From: Phaseolus vulgaris
Taxonomy: Eukaryota > Streptophyta > Magnoliopsida > Fabales > Fabaceae
Assembly: GCF_000499845.2 (NCBI RefSeq)
Contig: NC_023749.2
Span: 17,482,681-17,546,680 of the forward strand
Reading direction: 5' to 3'
Length of the DNA stretch: 64,000 nucleotides
Part shown: in pieces, positions 44,823 to 56,209 of the stretch
How the letters are laid out: each line of letters begins with the position of its first letter
Position numbering within the stretch: the stretch's first letter is position 1
Notes under the pieces: model-generated
Seen by the model: only the letters and a program-made list of their open reading frames with translations
Database searches by the model: none
Told to the model about the DNA's origin: nothing
Position numbers and translations under genes: made by a program

Positions 44823-45157
44823 ATTTACAACCCAACTTCTATGTGATTTTGGTTCTTCTAACTCTATTTCTCCATAAGGCTTTACCTCTTTCACAACATA
44901 AGGACCTGACCATTTAGATTTTAACTTTCCAAGAAAAAGTTTTAATCTAGAGTTGAATAAAAGCACAGATTTCCCAGGGTAAAAATTTCTTTCCACAATC
45001 TTCTTGTCATGATATTTCTTTGTGCGTTCCTTATAAAGCTTTGAGGAACTATATGCGTTTAACCTCATCTCTTTAAGTTCAAGGATTTGCAGTTTTCTCT
45101 TTTCCCTAACTGCTTTAGCATCTAAATTTAGTGTCTTTAATGCCCAATATGCTTTAT
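44823..45157 (-). pseudogene. Athila integrase, C-terminal domain
   Basis: Open on the minus strand: AYWALKTLN, EMRLNAYSSSKLYKERTKKY, FYPGKSVLLFNSR, KSKWSGPYVV, up to SHRSWVVN, where the CRM element cuts in. Lies between the CRM element and the solo LTR. Confidence 0.85.
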
Positions 45158-46139
45158 TGATGGATATCCACTAGGAGAGGATTTTATTAATGAAGGAAGA
45201 GGATTTTCACCTACACATCTGAAGTTCTTCCTTCTAGTCTTCTCACAAATTAAAAGAAATCAAAGAGAAGATCAAGCCTAAAGATAAAGAAGTCTACAAA
45301 CTCTCAAATAATAGGCTTCATATTAAATATATCTCTTTATAGTTTCTTTTAAATTGTAAATAATATAGAATAATGTTTAGAAAGGTGCTTAGAGGGAAAC
45401 ATGAGACATCTCTTTTGTAAAAGCATCTTTAGGCTTTAGTTTAGCAAATTCTAGAAGCTTGGGGAGTGAGCTTAGTAAGGGGGTGTGATCTTAGGAGTTT
45501 TTTTGGGTAGCTTAGGGAATAAGCTATGTAAATGACCAGCCCTTACTCCTATAAAAGGAGGGCTTAGGTCCTTCACAATTCAGATTGGAATTTTATAGTA
45601 GAGAGACTATACTCAATTTTGGAGAGAATTTGTGAGTTTTGAGTCTTCCTCTTCTTTGCCTTATCTTGTGAGCTATGGTGAGCTTCAAGTGGTGGCACTC
45701 CATCACTTATCTTGGTTAAAGGTTCCAAGTGGCGTGAATGGCTTCTTCCAATCCTCAAAATCCAGCAAGCATCTTCTTCTATAAGTGTTCTTCTTCCCTT
45801 TTCTTCAATTTTCCATTCGGTAATTTTGATTCCTAGAGTTTTACTTCTTTTTCTACTGTTTAATTTTGTGTTTCCAGCATTGGTTCTTAATTCTGTTTTG
45901 GTTCAGTAGCTATCTTTTAAATTCTGTCCAGTTTTAATTCTTGTTCTTCTTTCCTTTTGTTTTGATTCAATTTGACAATACATGGACTTCCATATGAGTC
46001 TTGGTTGGTGCTTAGTTTTGGTGAGTTCTTGAATTTAGAACATTGATCCAATTCTAAAGTAAAGTGCCTTTCGAATCCAGCTCAAGTTGTTCCTAAGAAT
46101 GTCAAGAATTCATGTGTTCTTGTAGTTACATTCAAATCA
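45158..46139 (+). mobile_element. Solo CRM-like LTR, TSD TTTAT
   Basis: TGATGGATATCCACTAGG to TTACATTCAAATCA, with a perfect TTTAT on both sides (45153-45157, 46140-46144). Same subfamily as 18086-19124. Its start is open and reads GRGFSPTHLKFFLLVFS, nearly the same as in that copy. It splits the Athila integrase codons for HKAYWAL. Confidence 0.93.
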
Positions 46140-46325
46140 TTTATGCTCTAATTCCACTGGAAGATGACAGACTTTCCCATAAATCAGCTGAAATGAGGAA
46201 AGGCCAGTAGGAGTTTTAAATGTCGTTCTATACGCCCACAGAGCTTCATCAAGTTTGATTAACCAATCTTTCCTTGATGCCGCCACTGTTTTCTCTAATA
46301 TTTTCTTGATTTCTCTGTTAGAAAC
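46140..46325 (-). pseudogene. Athila integrase, central part
   Basis: Encodes the end of the core and the linker: [14 protein letters not shown] and [15 protein letters not shown]. Its last 85 bp (46241-46325) are repeated at 56210-56294 on the far side of Tat-2. Confidence 0.88.
46241..46325. repeat. 85-bp direct duplication flanking Tat-2, left copy
   Basis: GAGCTTCATCAAGTTTGATT through TGTTAGAAAC, ending exactly at the LTR start. Identical to 56210-56294 except G/A at 46282/56251. Confidence 0.93.
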
Positions 46326-47292
46326 TGTTCCGTCCGGTTGACCTGGATCGTCTTTACGAGTGGCTTGTACTCACGAGCTAGGGCACCTTCGTTCTCTCTT
46401 GTATATGAGTACCTGAAAAAGAAGAACAAAGGGGCGCCCTCGCGGCCGTTTGCACTCCGACGCTCAAGTCAGCTAGCGAGAAACACCAAAGTGACTGAAA
46501 ATTGTATGATTATCTCAATAACTGGAACTGTGTGGCTAAACTGTGTTGCCCTAATTGCCTTGTGCTCACAGCTGGGTGCGCTGTCAAGAACAACTAGGGT
46601 CTAATGTTCTGAGTAACTTTATGAGAACTAGATTAAAGTTTGTAAACTGTGAAAAAACATACCTTACTAGGGTTCTTCGTGCCCTTTATATAGGTGAAAA
46701 CTAGGGTTTACCTTTGTGTTGCTGCTGTTATCTAGGGTTCCTTGGAGAAGGTCCTTGCGCCGCTATCCTTAAGATCTTAGCGTATCTGGCCCATGGACTT
46801 CCCTTATCTAGAGTGCAATGACTAACCTTGCGGCCACTTGGGCTCTAACTTAGGTACCGTATTTCTCGCGCCATCATACTATTTGAGTGCCCTAATTAAT
46901 CACGTGTCATGCATGCAGCCTTCCTTGGAGGTCTTTAATGAGTACGCGGGCATTGTCACGTGCCCCCTATGACTTGACCATTTACTCTGTGCGGAGGGTC
47001 CCACAGCGCCGCCACCCAACTTAGGGTTATTCCATCGTGTGGGCCCTCTTCTCTGCGAAATGCTTCTGTCATGCGGGTTGGCTCTTCGGGCGATGTCTTA
47101 CTGGGGCGACGTCTTGCTTAGGCGATTTCCTTCTCTTGGGCGATGGCTCATCTTGGCGGTGACACATCTCGGCGATAACCGATTATGTATACTGCAGAAC
47201 GCCGCTTCTACATACGGCGACTATGTTGACTTCTGGACCAACTACTTTTCTTTGGTCCATGTCATCACACCTGATGATCTGGTCGGTACACA
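46326..47292 (-). repeat. Tat-2 3' LTR (967 bp)
   Basis: Plus strand TGTTCCGTCCGG to GGTCGGTACACA. Conserved Tat motif at 46452-46471 beside CGCGGCCG. TATA-like TTTATATAGG near 46685. A cluster of GGGCGATG/GGCGACGT words at about 47088-47160. Confidence 0.9.
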
Positions 47293-47727
47293 AGCCCCCC
47301 AGTCTTGAGCTGATAACTTGTTTACAACAAAAAGGCTAAGGCCTCGCCCTGCTGCCTCGCGGCGTTCTGATGATGTGTCGCCTCCTGACCGTTTGACGTG
47401 ACATTCTCTGCGTCGCCGGCGCAGCGTACCCTTAAGGACTCTGACGATGTGATATTCTCTGAGCGAGAAAAGTGACACTTCAGTTCGCACCTTAACTTCG
47501 TGACACGTGGCCCAGTCGTAGGACGTTTGATTTAATTGTACCGCTCGGATCTTTGGAAACCCCGTACCTTAACTCACTGTCTTTACCTCTTTTGTATCTT
47601 TCTTGCACTATTCATCTTTTTCTCAAGAACTTCCCCTGTGTTCTTTCTTTGCCTTCTTCTTCCCCTACTCTACTGCTGAGCCCTTCCTCTTTGGTCTTTA
47701 GCTCCTTCACCGATAGCACGTTCTAAA

Positions 47728-48504
47728 ATGCCTGCCAACCCTGCTTCTTCCAGAGCGGCTCATAAAGATCTTTACCCTTGGGCTTCGAGTGAACTCCTTG
47801 ACGAGTATTCCTGCTTACTTTCTACTAGGGCCCTGAGGGAACACGTGGGGGAAGCGTGTTCCTATAACCGTCGTGCCTTCGCAAAGAGGCACGATGATGA
47901 CATCGTCGTGCTCCCTTGTTCCATAGGGGAGCCGGTGTGCGGTGATGAACGATCCGATAACGGGGTCCCCTTTTTCTATTTTTACCAAGTAGTCTTTAAG
48001 TGCGTCGGCGTATGCCTTCTCTTTTCCAGGTTCGAGAGGGAGCTGTTAACGGAGATGAACACCGCCCCAGCCCAACTGTATCCTAACAGTTGGGCCTTCG
48101 TGAAGGCCTTTGACATCCTGTTTGGCTTTCTTGGATGTGCACCCTCCATAGATATTTTCCTTGACTTCTTTGAGGTGAAGAGGCAGAGAAACAACCTATG
48201 GGTAACTCTTAGCAACATTCTTGGCAGGATTCTTTTGACCCCTTTCCAACAAACCTTCAGAGAATGGAAAGGTAGATTCTTCAAGGTGTGTTGTTCCAGC
48301 CTTGTGCCTTCTGCTCTAGATGGCTTTCCTTTGTATTGGACAAAAGACGTCTGAGCCTTGAAAGCTAAGCCTCTCAAGAAGCTGTCCCCAAGGGATCAGG
48401 AGGCTTGCAAGATCCTGGCGGGCGCTGGAGGTCTCGACGCGGCTGCCTTGATAAGTTTAGAGTATAATGTCGAGCTCTTGGGGAAGTGCATATGTGTGTG
48501 AGGC
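47728..48504 (+). pseudogene. Tat-2 antisense ORF, copy 1
   Basis: Plus strand, opposite to the element. Met 47728; 208 codons to a stop at 48354, and similar sequence continues in frame past that stop to about 48504. Shows the family layout: YPWASSELLDEY, a HDDDIVVLPC and GEPVCGDE block, FFYFYQVVFKCVG, LLFSRFERELLTEMNTAP, PNSWAFVKAFDILFGFLG, and a downstream LLTPFQQTFREWKGRFF block. This is the conserved domain I know from 'putative gypsy type transposon' proteins (PF04195-like). No C-terminal coiled coil. Function unknown. Confidence 0.75.
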
Positions 48505-49719
48505 TTTCCTTATGACTCTCCTTCTTTTTTTTTTTTTTTTTTTTTTTACGTAGGTTCGAAGATAAACGATCATTAGAGAGCGTTGCTGACTCAGGCTTTG
48601 AGGTTCAGAGACAGGGCTTCTTTGTCGTATTGCTCAAACTCCGGGGGCCGCTGATGAGTGATATGTTGCTTCCTGTGCAGACATTAGGATGTGTGTAGGA
48701 CTATATTTTCATCTTGCACCTGTTATAAACTCCGTCTCTAACCCTAACGCTGACTTTACGTTTTTCATTATGTTGAATGTTGTTCGACTTATACTTGCAT
48801 GCTTACGTTCTTTGCCATGTTGCGCGCGTTACTCCCGATGTCCCTTCGTTATACTTGGTGCGAAATCCTTAGATAGCATTTACTTGTTTCCTTATTTCTT
48901 AAATATCACTCATGGCCCTGCCCGACCTTCGTTCTTGTGAGGGACGCCTGCTCGTCTGAGCTTTCTCACTTGAACCTTTGGCGTTTTCGCCCCGAGCTTA
49001 TCCCGAGCTTATTGGGATAGTTGGCGATGTGTTGCTTGTAGTGCCGTCAGAGCGCCTGGTCTTTTATCTGGCGACGATCGCACACATGGCAGACCGCCCC
49101 CTACACGACTGTCGATCATACGCAGTTCTCGATTATGTCATCGCCCTTGATGACTCGACTGATACGCGAGCTGCGATTCTTCTGGCGAAGGGGATAAGTT
49201 AAACCCCGACGATCTACGTGGCTTCGCGCGCTAATGCCCACACTGGTAACTGATTTGACACCTCACCAACCCCCCCATCAACTGACACGTGGACTCATCG
49301 ATGGTCATTATCTTGTGTCGTTCGCGCTTCTCGTAACATTTGAAACTCTAAAAATTCTCGCGCCACTACACTGTTTCATTATCTTTCTTTTTCACTTTCA
49401 AACTTTCTATACGCTCTGGCGAACGCTTCGACTCCCCAATCATCGTTTCTCCGCGCGCTCCTTCGATCATCAAAAGGTGACCTTTTTATTACTCTCGCTA
49501 GTGCTTACCGCATTTTAATCGGCTTGCATCATCTATTAACTGCTTGGAGCATACGTTGTGGGCTGCTTGTTTCCTGCCTTGCATTTTCCTGCGTTTTAGG
49601 TCTTCCTTTTCCTCTCTGCGACCTCCTTTGTTCATGCTGTTTCCCTTTTTCGTCTTTCAATCGAGTCATTCTGTTTTATCAACCCTCTATTTTCTTGTCA
49701 TCTTCCCTGCAGTTTCTCG
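48505..49719. other. Spacer between the two antisense ORFs
   Basis: Contains a T run of about 26 (48523-48547) and GC-richer DNA; short ORFs are not convincing. May hold intron and 3' end of copy 1 and promoter of copy 2. Confidence 0.5.
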
Positions 49720-51579
49720 ATGGCTCGTGCGGGGACCACACCAAACAACCCTGCCCTCTCTCGAAACCCTCCTCCTCTAAAGTCACGTAAACAACCTACT
49801 TCAGGAAACCCCTCCACATCTCGCAACCCACCTAGAGATCCCGCTGTCCTTTCAAACCGGGCTCAGAGGCCTGCGCCCTCTCAACCTAACCAACTGCAAT
49901 CAACCTCCCCACAAGCCAATGCCACTGCATGCCCCATTCCTGACTATAAACTGTTGTACCCATGGGCTCCTCCAGCCTTGTTGGATGAGACTTCCTCGAT
50001 CAATACTGAGGCCGACATTCACCGTTTGAGAGATAAGACCCATCTTACCTTTCATAAAGAGCATGACGACAAGGTTGCCATTCGTCCTTGTCCTCCTGGG
50101 GAACCTGTCTGTACTGACAATGATGGTAATGACGGCCACCCTTTCTGCTTCATCTATGCAACTGTATTCAAGAAGATTAGGCTCAGGTTCCCTTTCACTC
50201 GTTTCGAGAGGGAGCTCCTAACCGAGCTTGATATTGCCCCTGTTTATTCTTGGCTGCTTGGTCCCTGTATTACCGATTACTTGAAACTGGATTGATTTGT
50301 AAACATGGATCTCTTTGTGCAGATACCATGCTGGGAAAAGATCAGATGGCCAGGCTACGCTCCTTAGCCAAGCGTCATAATCTCGCAGCAGGTTCTCAGA
50401 CTGTCCCGAATTCTATCGCAGAAGCTGCCGTTGCTCGGGGCGAGCTCCCTCCCATGGGCTCACCTTCCCTCGTCGCCCCTCCTGCCCCTGTGAGAAAGAA
50501 ACTGCCACCAAAGAGGGCCAAGAGGAAGATTCCCACAGTGGTGTCGGACGATGGGCAGAACGAGAGTACTGAAGATGGGCTTGTCTGTAAAAGGAACAGG
50601 GCGACCACCACCGAGCCGCCAGCAATTGAAAACGCCGGCCCAGATTACTCGGAGAATCCCCAGTGCCTCCACACCCTTTGATAGCGTTGGGGATACTCTG
50701 CCGTCAAATACTTCAGCTGCCGGAGGCATCCCGAACCAGGCTGTGGATGTCCAATCGTCCCCCCAACCTGTAGTGGAGCCAAACTTATCGCCGCCGCGTC
50801 CCGACGCCTCCTTGGTCGTTCACTCCTATGAGGGTGGTGGCGAGAACCAACCCTCAACCCCTCTCCCAATTCCTGCTCTTCCAGCCCCTGTTGAAGAGGT
50901 TTTGAAAACCCATGCCGCTTACCTCAGTGCTATGACCACTGAGTGTGTAAAGAAGCGCCTTTACAAGATGATGGGCGAGGCTCTAAAGGACTCCTTAAAT
51001 CAGTATGAATCCGAAGCCGGTGCTGCGAAGGACCAAGTCCAACAACTTAAGCGTGACCTTACGATGCGGGGATTGGAATTTTCGCGGTTAGAGAATGCTC
51101 TGAAGGACAAGCTGCGGAACGAACGCAAAAATGGCGCTGAGCTACACAAAAAGCTCAACGATAAACTCTTAGAGGTCGCTGAACTCGAAAGCAGGCTCGT
51201 GCCTCAGCAGGAACAGATAGCGGACCTGGAGGAGGCTCTTGAGGCGAAAAAGGCCTACGTGAATGAGCTCGAATCCAAGTTGATTGAGAGGTTGAACTTA
51301 CTGGGCAAGATCGAAGCCGAGAAAGACCAAAAGGCCAAGGAACTGAGTGAGAAAGATAAGGAGCTGAACGAGTCTGCAGTAAAGCTTGCCCAGGCACTTG
51401 AGAAGAATGAAAAACTGAAGAAACAAATTGAAGAACTCGACCTCAGTGTTGCAAACGTCCTGACTTCCGGGTTTGGCGCGGCCTTGGAGCAATTCGCTTG
51501 CGCTTATCCCGACTTGGACCTCTCTCAGTTCTCGATTTGCCATGAAGTGGTAGACGGCAAAATTGTACCCTCAGATTAA
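49720..51579 (+). pseudogene. Tat-2 antisense ORF, copy 2 (domain plus coiled coil)
   Basis: Met 49720 begins a Pro/Ser-rich region, then LLYPWAPPALLDE, EHDDKVAIRPCPPGEPVC, HPFCFIYATVFKKIRLRFPF and FERELLTELDIAP, as in copy 1. After a stop at 50295 the next frames hold a basic KKLPPKRAKRK stretch (NLS-like), a Pro-rich linker, and from about 50900 to 51579 a long Glu/Lys/Leu coiled coil with the same end as the ORF at 2-385 (DLSQFSI, VVDGK). The central half of the conserved domain seems deleted near 50260-50310 and one frameshift lies near 50670. Convergent with gag-pol. Function unknown. Confidence 0.72.
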
Positions 51580-52443
51580 TATTCCCATTTGCCGTTAACA
51601 ATATCCTGAAAGATTTATATATTCGCCCTTGGTTTATGTGTAACGAATCTTTTTGTAATGACTTTCTCTTTATTCAAAACTGCTTTAATATACGCACATG
51701 ACCTCGCCTTTATCTGTCGCGTAATCATCCGATCTGATATAACCGACTGACTTTTGCTTTGAAGAAATCGACTTAGCGCCACTGGGCAATAGGCGTGGGT
51801 CAGTCTTAGTATCTGAAATCTAGCTCGCCTGATCTGCCAAGTGACATGCGTACTTCCATGTCATCGCCTCAAACTCTGCTAACTTAGTTCTCGCCGTGTA
51901 CTTCTTCTTTCGAGCTTTAATCACAAAGCTGTGGGCTTCTTTGGATGCTATTTTCCTTTTTATCTGCCAAGGCGTCCTCTGGGGAGCGGCCTCATACCTT
52001 GAGCTATCAATTCTGCTCATTCTGGGAGGAGAGCTGCCTTTGACGGATCCCCCTCTGCCTTCCCTGAGCCTTTAATCTAAAACAACTTGATCTGAGTAGT
52101 GAGGTGTTTTTTACGAACCTACCTCAACCACCCTTGACTTCTTCCACCCTGATAACTTATCTGTTGTGCGATCACCTGATAACTTGGTTGGTTTTTACTC
52201 AACCCAATTAACTTAACACAAACTGATACTTAATTTCCGGGAAATCAACTTATCTTGAACAAACGGTTAGTCTATAGCAATAACATTTGACACGAAATTA
52301 CTTACTGAGCAGTAGGCGGGAGTCATTTTTAGTATCTGAAATTTCGCTTGCCTGATCTGCCAAGTGACATGTGTATTTCTAGGTCATCGCCTAAAACTTT
52401 GTTGGCTCGGCTCTGGACTGAGGACTTTCAAACTTGCCTCAAT
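51580..52443. other. Tat-2 spacer with a long-spaced direct repeat
   Basis: No ORF. A roughly 130-bp block containing CTGATCTGCCAAGTGACATG occurs at about 51770-51900 and again at about 52300-52420, some 530 bp apart, diverged. Confidence 0.7.
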
Positions 52444-53160
52444 TTACTTAAGCAAAGAGGTCTTGTATTCTGTTATGGCCTGCACCCGCTCTAGGCGAGG
52501 AGGATTTAACTGATAATTATTAACTGACCTCGACTTCGCTCGAGGAGGATTTAACTGGTTGTACCCCGAGAAGGCATCCAGGAAGCTTAACAGTTTGCAC
52601 CCTGCTGCATTGTCTACCAAGGCGTCTATGCTGGGCAAAGGGTAGGAATCCTTTGGGCACGCCTTGTTTAGATCTGTGAAATCGACGCACATTCGCCATC
52701 TCCCGTTGCTCTTCTTTACCAACACAACATTAGCAAGCCATTCTAGATACTGCACTTCCTTGATGTGACCTGCGGATAGGAGTTTCTGTGTTTCCTCCCT
52801 AATCGCATGTCTTCTTTCTTCATTGAACTTCCTCCTTCTTTGACGGACCGGCTTGGCTTGGGGGTCCATTGCCAACCGATGGGACAAGAGGTCGGGATCA
52901 ATCCCCCGCATATCTGAGGCAGACCAGGCAAACGCATCCAGATGTCTACTTATTACCTCGGCGATTTGATCCCGCGTTTCGTCGTCTAGGGTTTTTCCCA
53001 GCTTGAATGTCCTTCCGCCAATCTCCTTTGTGAGCCACTCCTTGACCGGCTGGGGCCTCCTCTCACTGGTGATGACCGCCTTTGCGATTCCTGACTCCCT
53101 GGTGGCCTCCAGGCGGTCGCCTTCTTCCTCTATCTCTGCGATGCTCGCCGCATCGGGCAT
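52444..53160 (-). pseudogene. Tat-2 reverse transcriptase, truncated
   Basis: Reads through the RT start (AFAWSASDMRGIDPD, PVRQRRRKFNEERR, WRMCVDFTDLNKACPKDSYP) to FLDAFSGYNQ, then leaves the family (LNPPRAKSRS...). The YxDD motif, RNase H and integrase are absent. GAGGATTTAACTG occurs twice at the junction (52499 and 52545), so the deletion or its repair involved short repeats. Confidence 0.88.
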
Positions 53161-53309
53161 CGCCGCATCTCCCCAGCGATTACTTGGAGCGTTGTGCCTA
53201 CTCGCCGGTCCTCCTGGTCGGGACCTGCACCAGGGGGTGGCGTTGTGCTTACATGGTACACTGATCGCCTATTTTTGAGGCTGTTTTCATAGCATTTCTT
53301 TGCCTCCTT

Positions 53310-54332
53310 TTAATCGGAGCGGATGGTGATGACCACCCCTTCCATTGAAGGTAGTTTAACCTTCATATGCCTAGTGGAGGGCACATATCCTATCCTGTTT
53401 AGCATTGGCCTTCCTAGCAGGACGTTGTATGCCGAGGGGGCATTCACAACCAGGTATCTGATCTTCTCTGTTCGCGACACCGCCCCGTCTGTGAATGTTG
53501 TTCTTAACTCGATGTACCCCCTGACCTCCACTTGGTCACTAGCAAAGCCGTATAGGCAGCCCCCATACGGCCTCAGATGGTCTGGGGACAACTGTAACTT
53601 TTCGAACGTTGGCTAGAACATCACATCTGCCGAGCTCCCTTGATCGACCAGTGCTCGATGAACCATCCTTCCCGCCGTGATAAGTGATATCACGATGGGA
53701 TCGTTGTCGTGGGGCACGACATCCCTGAGGTCTTTTTTAGTGAACGTGATGTCCACATCGGGCGAATGATCCTCAAAAGCCTCCATCGACATTACGGACC
53801 TAGCATACTTCTTTCGTTGCGACGCCGTACATCCGCCGCCCGAGAACCCACCCGCTATGGTGTGGACCTCGCCATGGATGGGTACCTCGTGCTGCTGTCC
53901 CTCGCCGCTCGCCGGTTGTGGAATCGACGACTGTCCTGTCTGCTTCTCCACCAAGTAGTCCTTCAGGAAACCATTCTTCACGAGCTCGTCTAATTGGTGA
54001 CCCAACGCTAGACAATTGTTAATACGATGTCCAAATGCTTCGTGGAACTCGCACCACAATTCCTTGTGGGGTCCCAGCATTCTGTCAGACTTCTCAGGTG
54101 GCCTCAGCCTGTCGGCTATGTTAGGCACCGCTATCAGATCTTTGAGTTCCATCACGAAGTTGTGTCTCGGCGGCTTGTCCCCTTCTCTTCTCTCCTCTGC
54201 TCGACCCCTAGGCTGGGTCCTCCTTGGCTCGTAGGTGCGCTTGGTGAACCCTAACGGGTTGTGTTCGTATCTGCGCCTTGGGCCGCGCGGGCGGCTTGGT
54301 GCACTTCTCGTACGCCTCATCTTCTGAGGCAA
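53310..54332 (-). pseudogene. Tat-2 gag C-terminus and protease
   Basis: Contains CEFHEAFGHRINNC (zinc-knuckle-like) and protease VDQGSSADVMF, followed by a stop at 53613 where Tat-1 has Trp, then YNVLLGRPMLNR in the next open stretch to 53310. Overlaps the gag frame (to 54208) by a frameshift. Confidence 0.88.
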
Positions 54333-55122
54333 TGTGCTCTACTGCTCGTCGCCTTATTTCAGCGAAAGTTTTTGGGCGACTGCAGTTGAGCGTTTTACTA
54401 AAAGATCTGGGTCGTACCCCCTTCCTGAATGCATACACGATCATGGGTTCTTCCGAGGTGCCTACTTTCACCACTTGTGCCCCAAAACGGCTTATGTATT
54501 CTTTCAGGGTTTCGCCTTGGAACTGCTTGACGTCGAAGAGATCATATGAGACTGGGGCAGGAGTTCTGTTGGCTAGATACTGCTCCCTGAATAGTTGTGA
54601 GAGTTGGGCGAAGGACATGATGTGGCCCTCTGGGAGGCTGATGAACCAGTCCATAGCTATCCCCGTCAAGGTGCTCATGAAAAGCTTGCACTTCACAGCG
54701 TCCGAACCGCCTACCAGCAACATCTGTGTGTGGAACGCCGTGAGGTGTGCCTTGGGATCCTCTACCCCGGTGAAGGTCGCTTTGGGCCCCGTGAACGTGT
54801 TGGGGATCGCTGTCTCCAGAATTGCCTGTGAAAACGGTGTTGTGAATTCCCTAGGTGGGGATGCAGCCTCAGGCTCGTCTCTGCCACGCCATCCACGACG
54901 TAGTTCTTCATTGGCGTGGTGGAGCACGTCGTTTCTTGCTTGAGAGGCTGCCAGATCCGCCTGCATGCGCTCCTGCTCCAGCTTTGAGGCTGCCATTGCG
55001 TCCTGCATGCGCTCCTGCTCCACCTTTGAGGCTGCCACTGCGTCCTGCAGCCCTTGCACCATACCCATGAGTTGTTGTAGGGTCATCTCTTCGCTCCTGG
55101 CGCGTACTGGTCGGGTGGTCAT
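54208..55122 (-). CDS. Tat-2 gag, N-terminal 304 aa
   Basis: Met 55122 is about 90 bases after the PBS, as in Tat-1. N-terminal coiled coil with a repeated AASKLEQERMQ unit, then GVEDPKAHLTAFHTQM, MDWFISLPEGH, VSYDLFDVKQFQGETLKEY. It would make a capsid-like protein but leaves frame before the zinc motif. Confidence 0.88.
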   Translation of the reverse strand: MTTRPVRARSEEMTLQQLMGMVQGLQDAVAASKVEQERMQDAMAASKLEQERMQADLAASQARNDVLHHANEELRRGWRGRDEPEAASPPREFTTPFSQAILETAIPNTFTGPKATFTGVEDPKAHLTAFHTQMLLVGGSDAVKCKLFMSTLTGIAMDWFISLPEGHIMSFAQLSQLFREQYLANRTPAPVSYDLFDVKQFQGETLKEYISRFGAQVVKVGTSEEPMIVYAFRKGVRPRSFSKTLNCSRPKTFAEIRRRAVEHIASEDEAYEKCTKPPARPKAQIRTQPVRVHQAHLRAKEDPA

Positions 55123-55226
55123 GGCTCTCTAGAGATCCTCTCGATTTATCTGGGTTTCGAAAAACTGGAATTGAAAACTTGTGTGGGCGAACCGATGTTT
55201 ATATCGGAACCATGGTGGGCGCCAGA

Positions 55227-56209
55227 TGTTCCGTCCGGTTGACCTGGATCGTCTTTACGAGTGGCTTGTACTCACGAGCTAGGGCACCTTCGTTCTCTCT
55301 TGTATATGAGTACCCGAAAAAGAAGAATAAAGGGGCGCCCTCGCGGCCGTTTGCACTCCGACGCTCAAGTCAGCTAGCGAGAAACACCAAAGTGACTGAA
55401 AATTGTATGATTATCTCAATAACTGGAACTGTGTGGCTAAACTGTGTTGCCCTAATTTCCTTGTGCTCATAGCTGGGTGCGCCGTCAAGAACAACTAGGG
55501 TCTAATGTTCTGAGTAACTTTATGAGAACTAGATTAAAGTTTGTAAACTGTGAAAAAACGTACCTTACTAGGGTTCTTCGTGCCCTTTATATAGGTGAAA
55601 ACGAGGGTTTACCTTTGTGTTGCTGCTGTTATCTAGGGTTCCTTGGAGAAGGTCCTTGCGCCGCTATCCTTAAGATCTTAGCATATCTGGCCCATGGACT
55701 TCCCTTATCTAGAGTGCAATGACTAACCTTGCGGCCACTTGGGCTCTAACTTAGGTACCGTATTTCTCGCACCACCATACTATTTGAGTGCCCTAATTAA
55801 TCACGTGTCATGCATGCAGCCTTCCTTGGAGGTCTTCAATGAGTACGTGGGCATTGTCACATGCCCCCTCTGACTTGATCATTTACTCTGTGCGGAGGGT
55901 CCCACAGCGCCGCCACCCAACTTAGGGTTATTCCATCGTGTGGGCCCTCTTCTCTGCGAAATGCTTCTGTCATGCGGGTTGGCTCTTCGGGCGATGTCTT
56001 ACTGGGGCGACGTCTCGCTTGGGCGACGTCTTGCTTAGGCGATGTCCTTCTCTTGGGCGATGGCTCTTCTTGGCGGTGACACATCTCGGCGATAACCGAT
56101 TATGTATACTGCAGAACGTCGCTTCTACATACGGCGACTATGTTGACTTCTGGACCAACTACTTTTCTTTGGTCCATGTCATCACACCTGATGACCTGGT
56201 CGGTACACA
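55227..56209 (-). repeat. Tat-2 5' LTR (983 bp) and PBS
   Basis: Plus strand TGTTCCGTCCGG to GGTCGGTACACA; PBS at 55210-55224 (minus TGGCGCCCACCATGG). Conserved motif at 55353-55372. Compared with the 3' LTR it has an extra 16-bp GGCGACGTCTCGCTTG-like unit near 56010. Confidence 0.9.

Larger units (their letters stand above)
46326..56209 (-). mobile_element. Second Tat element (Tat-2), pol largely deleted, with two antisense ORFs
   Basis: Minus strand. LTRs at 46326-47292 and 55227-56209, PPT beside the 3' LTR (plus AGCCCCCCAGTCTTGAGC from 47293), PBS at 55210-55224. Gag, protease and part of RT remain; the rest of RT, RNase H and integrase are missing. Two antisense ORFs fill the 3' half. 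LTRs differ at roughly 19 sites by eye plus a 16-bp tandem duplication in the right one. Instead of a 5-bp target duplication, 85 bp of Athila sequence is duplicated around it. Confidence 0.9.

Noticed and set aside
47982..48377. 131-codon minus-strand ORF in Tat-2
   Set aside because: Shadow of antisense ORF copy 1, which shows family motifs on the plus strand.
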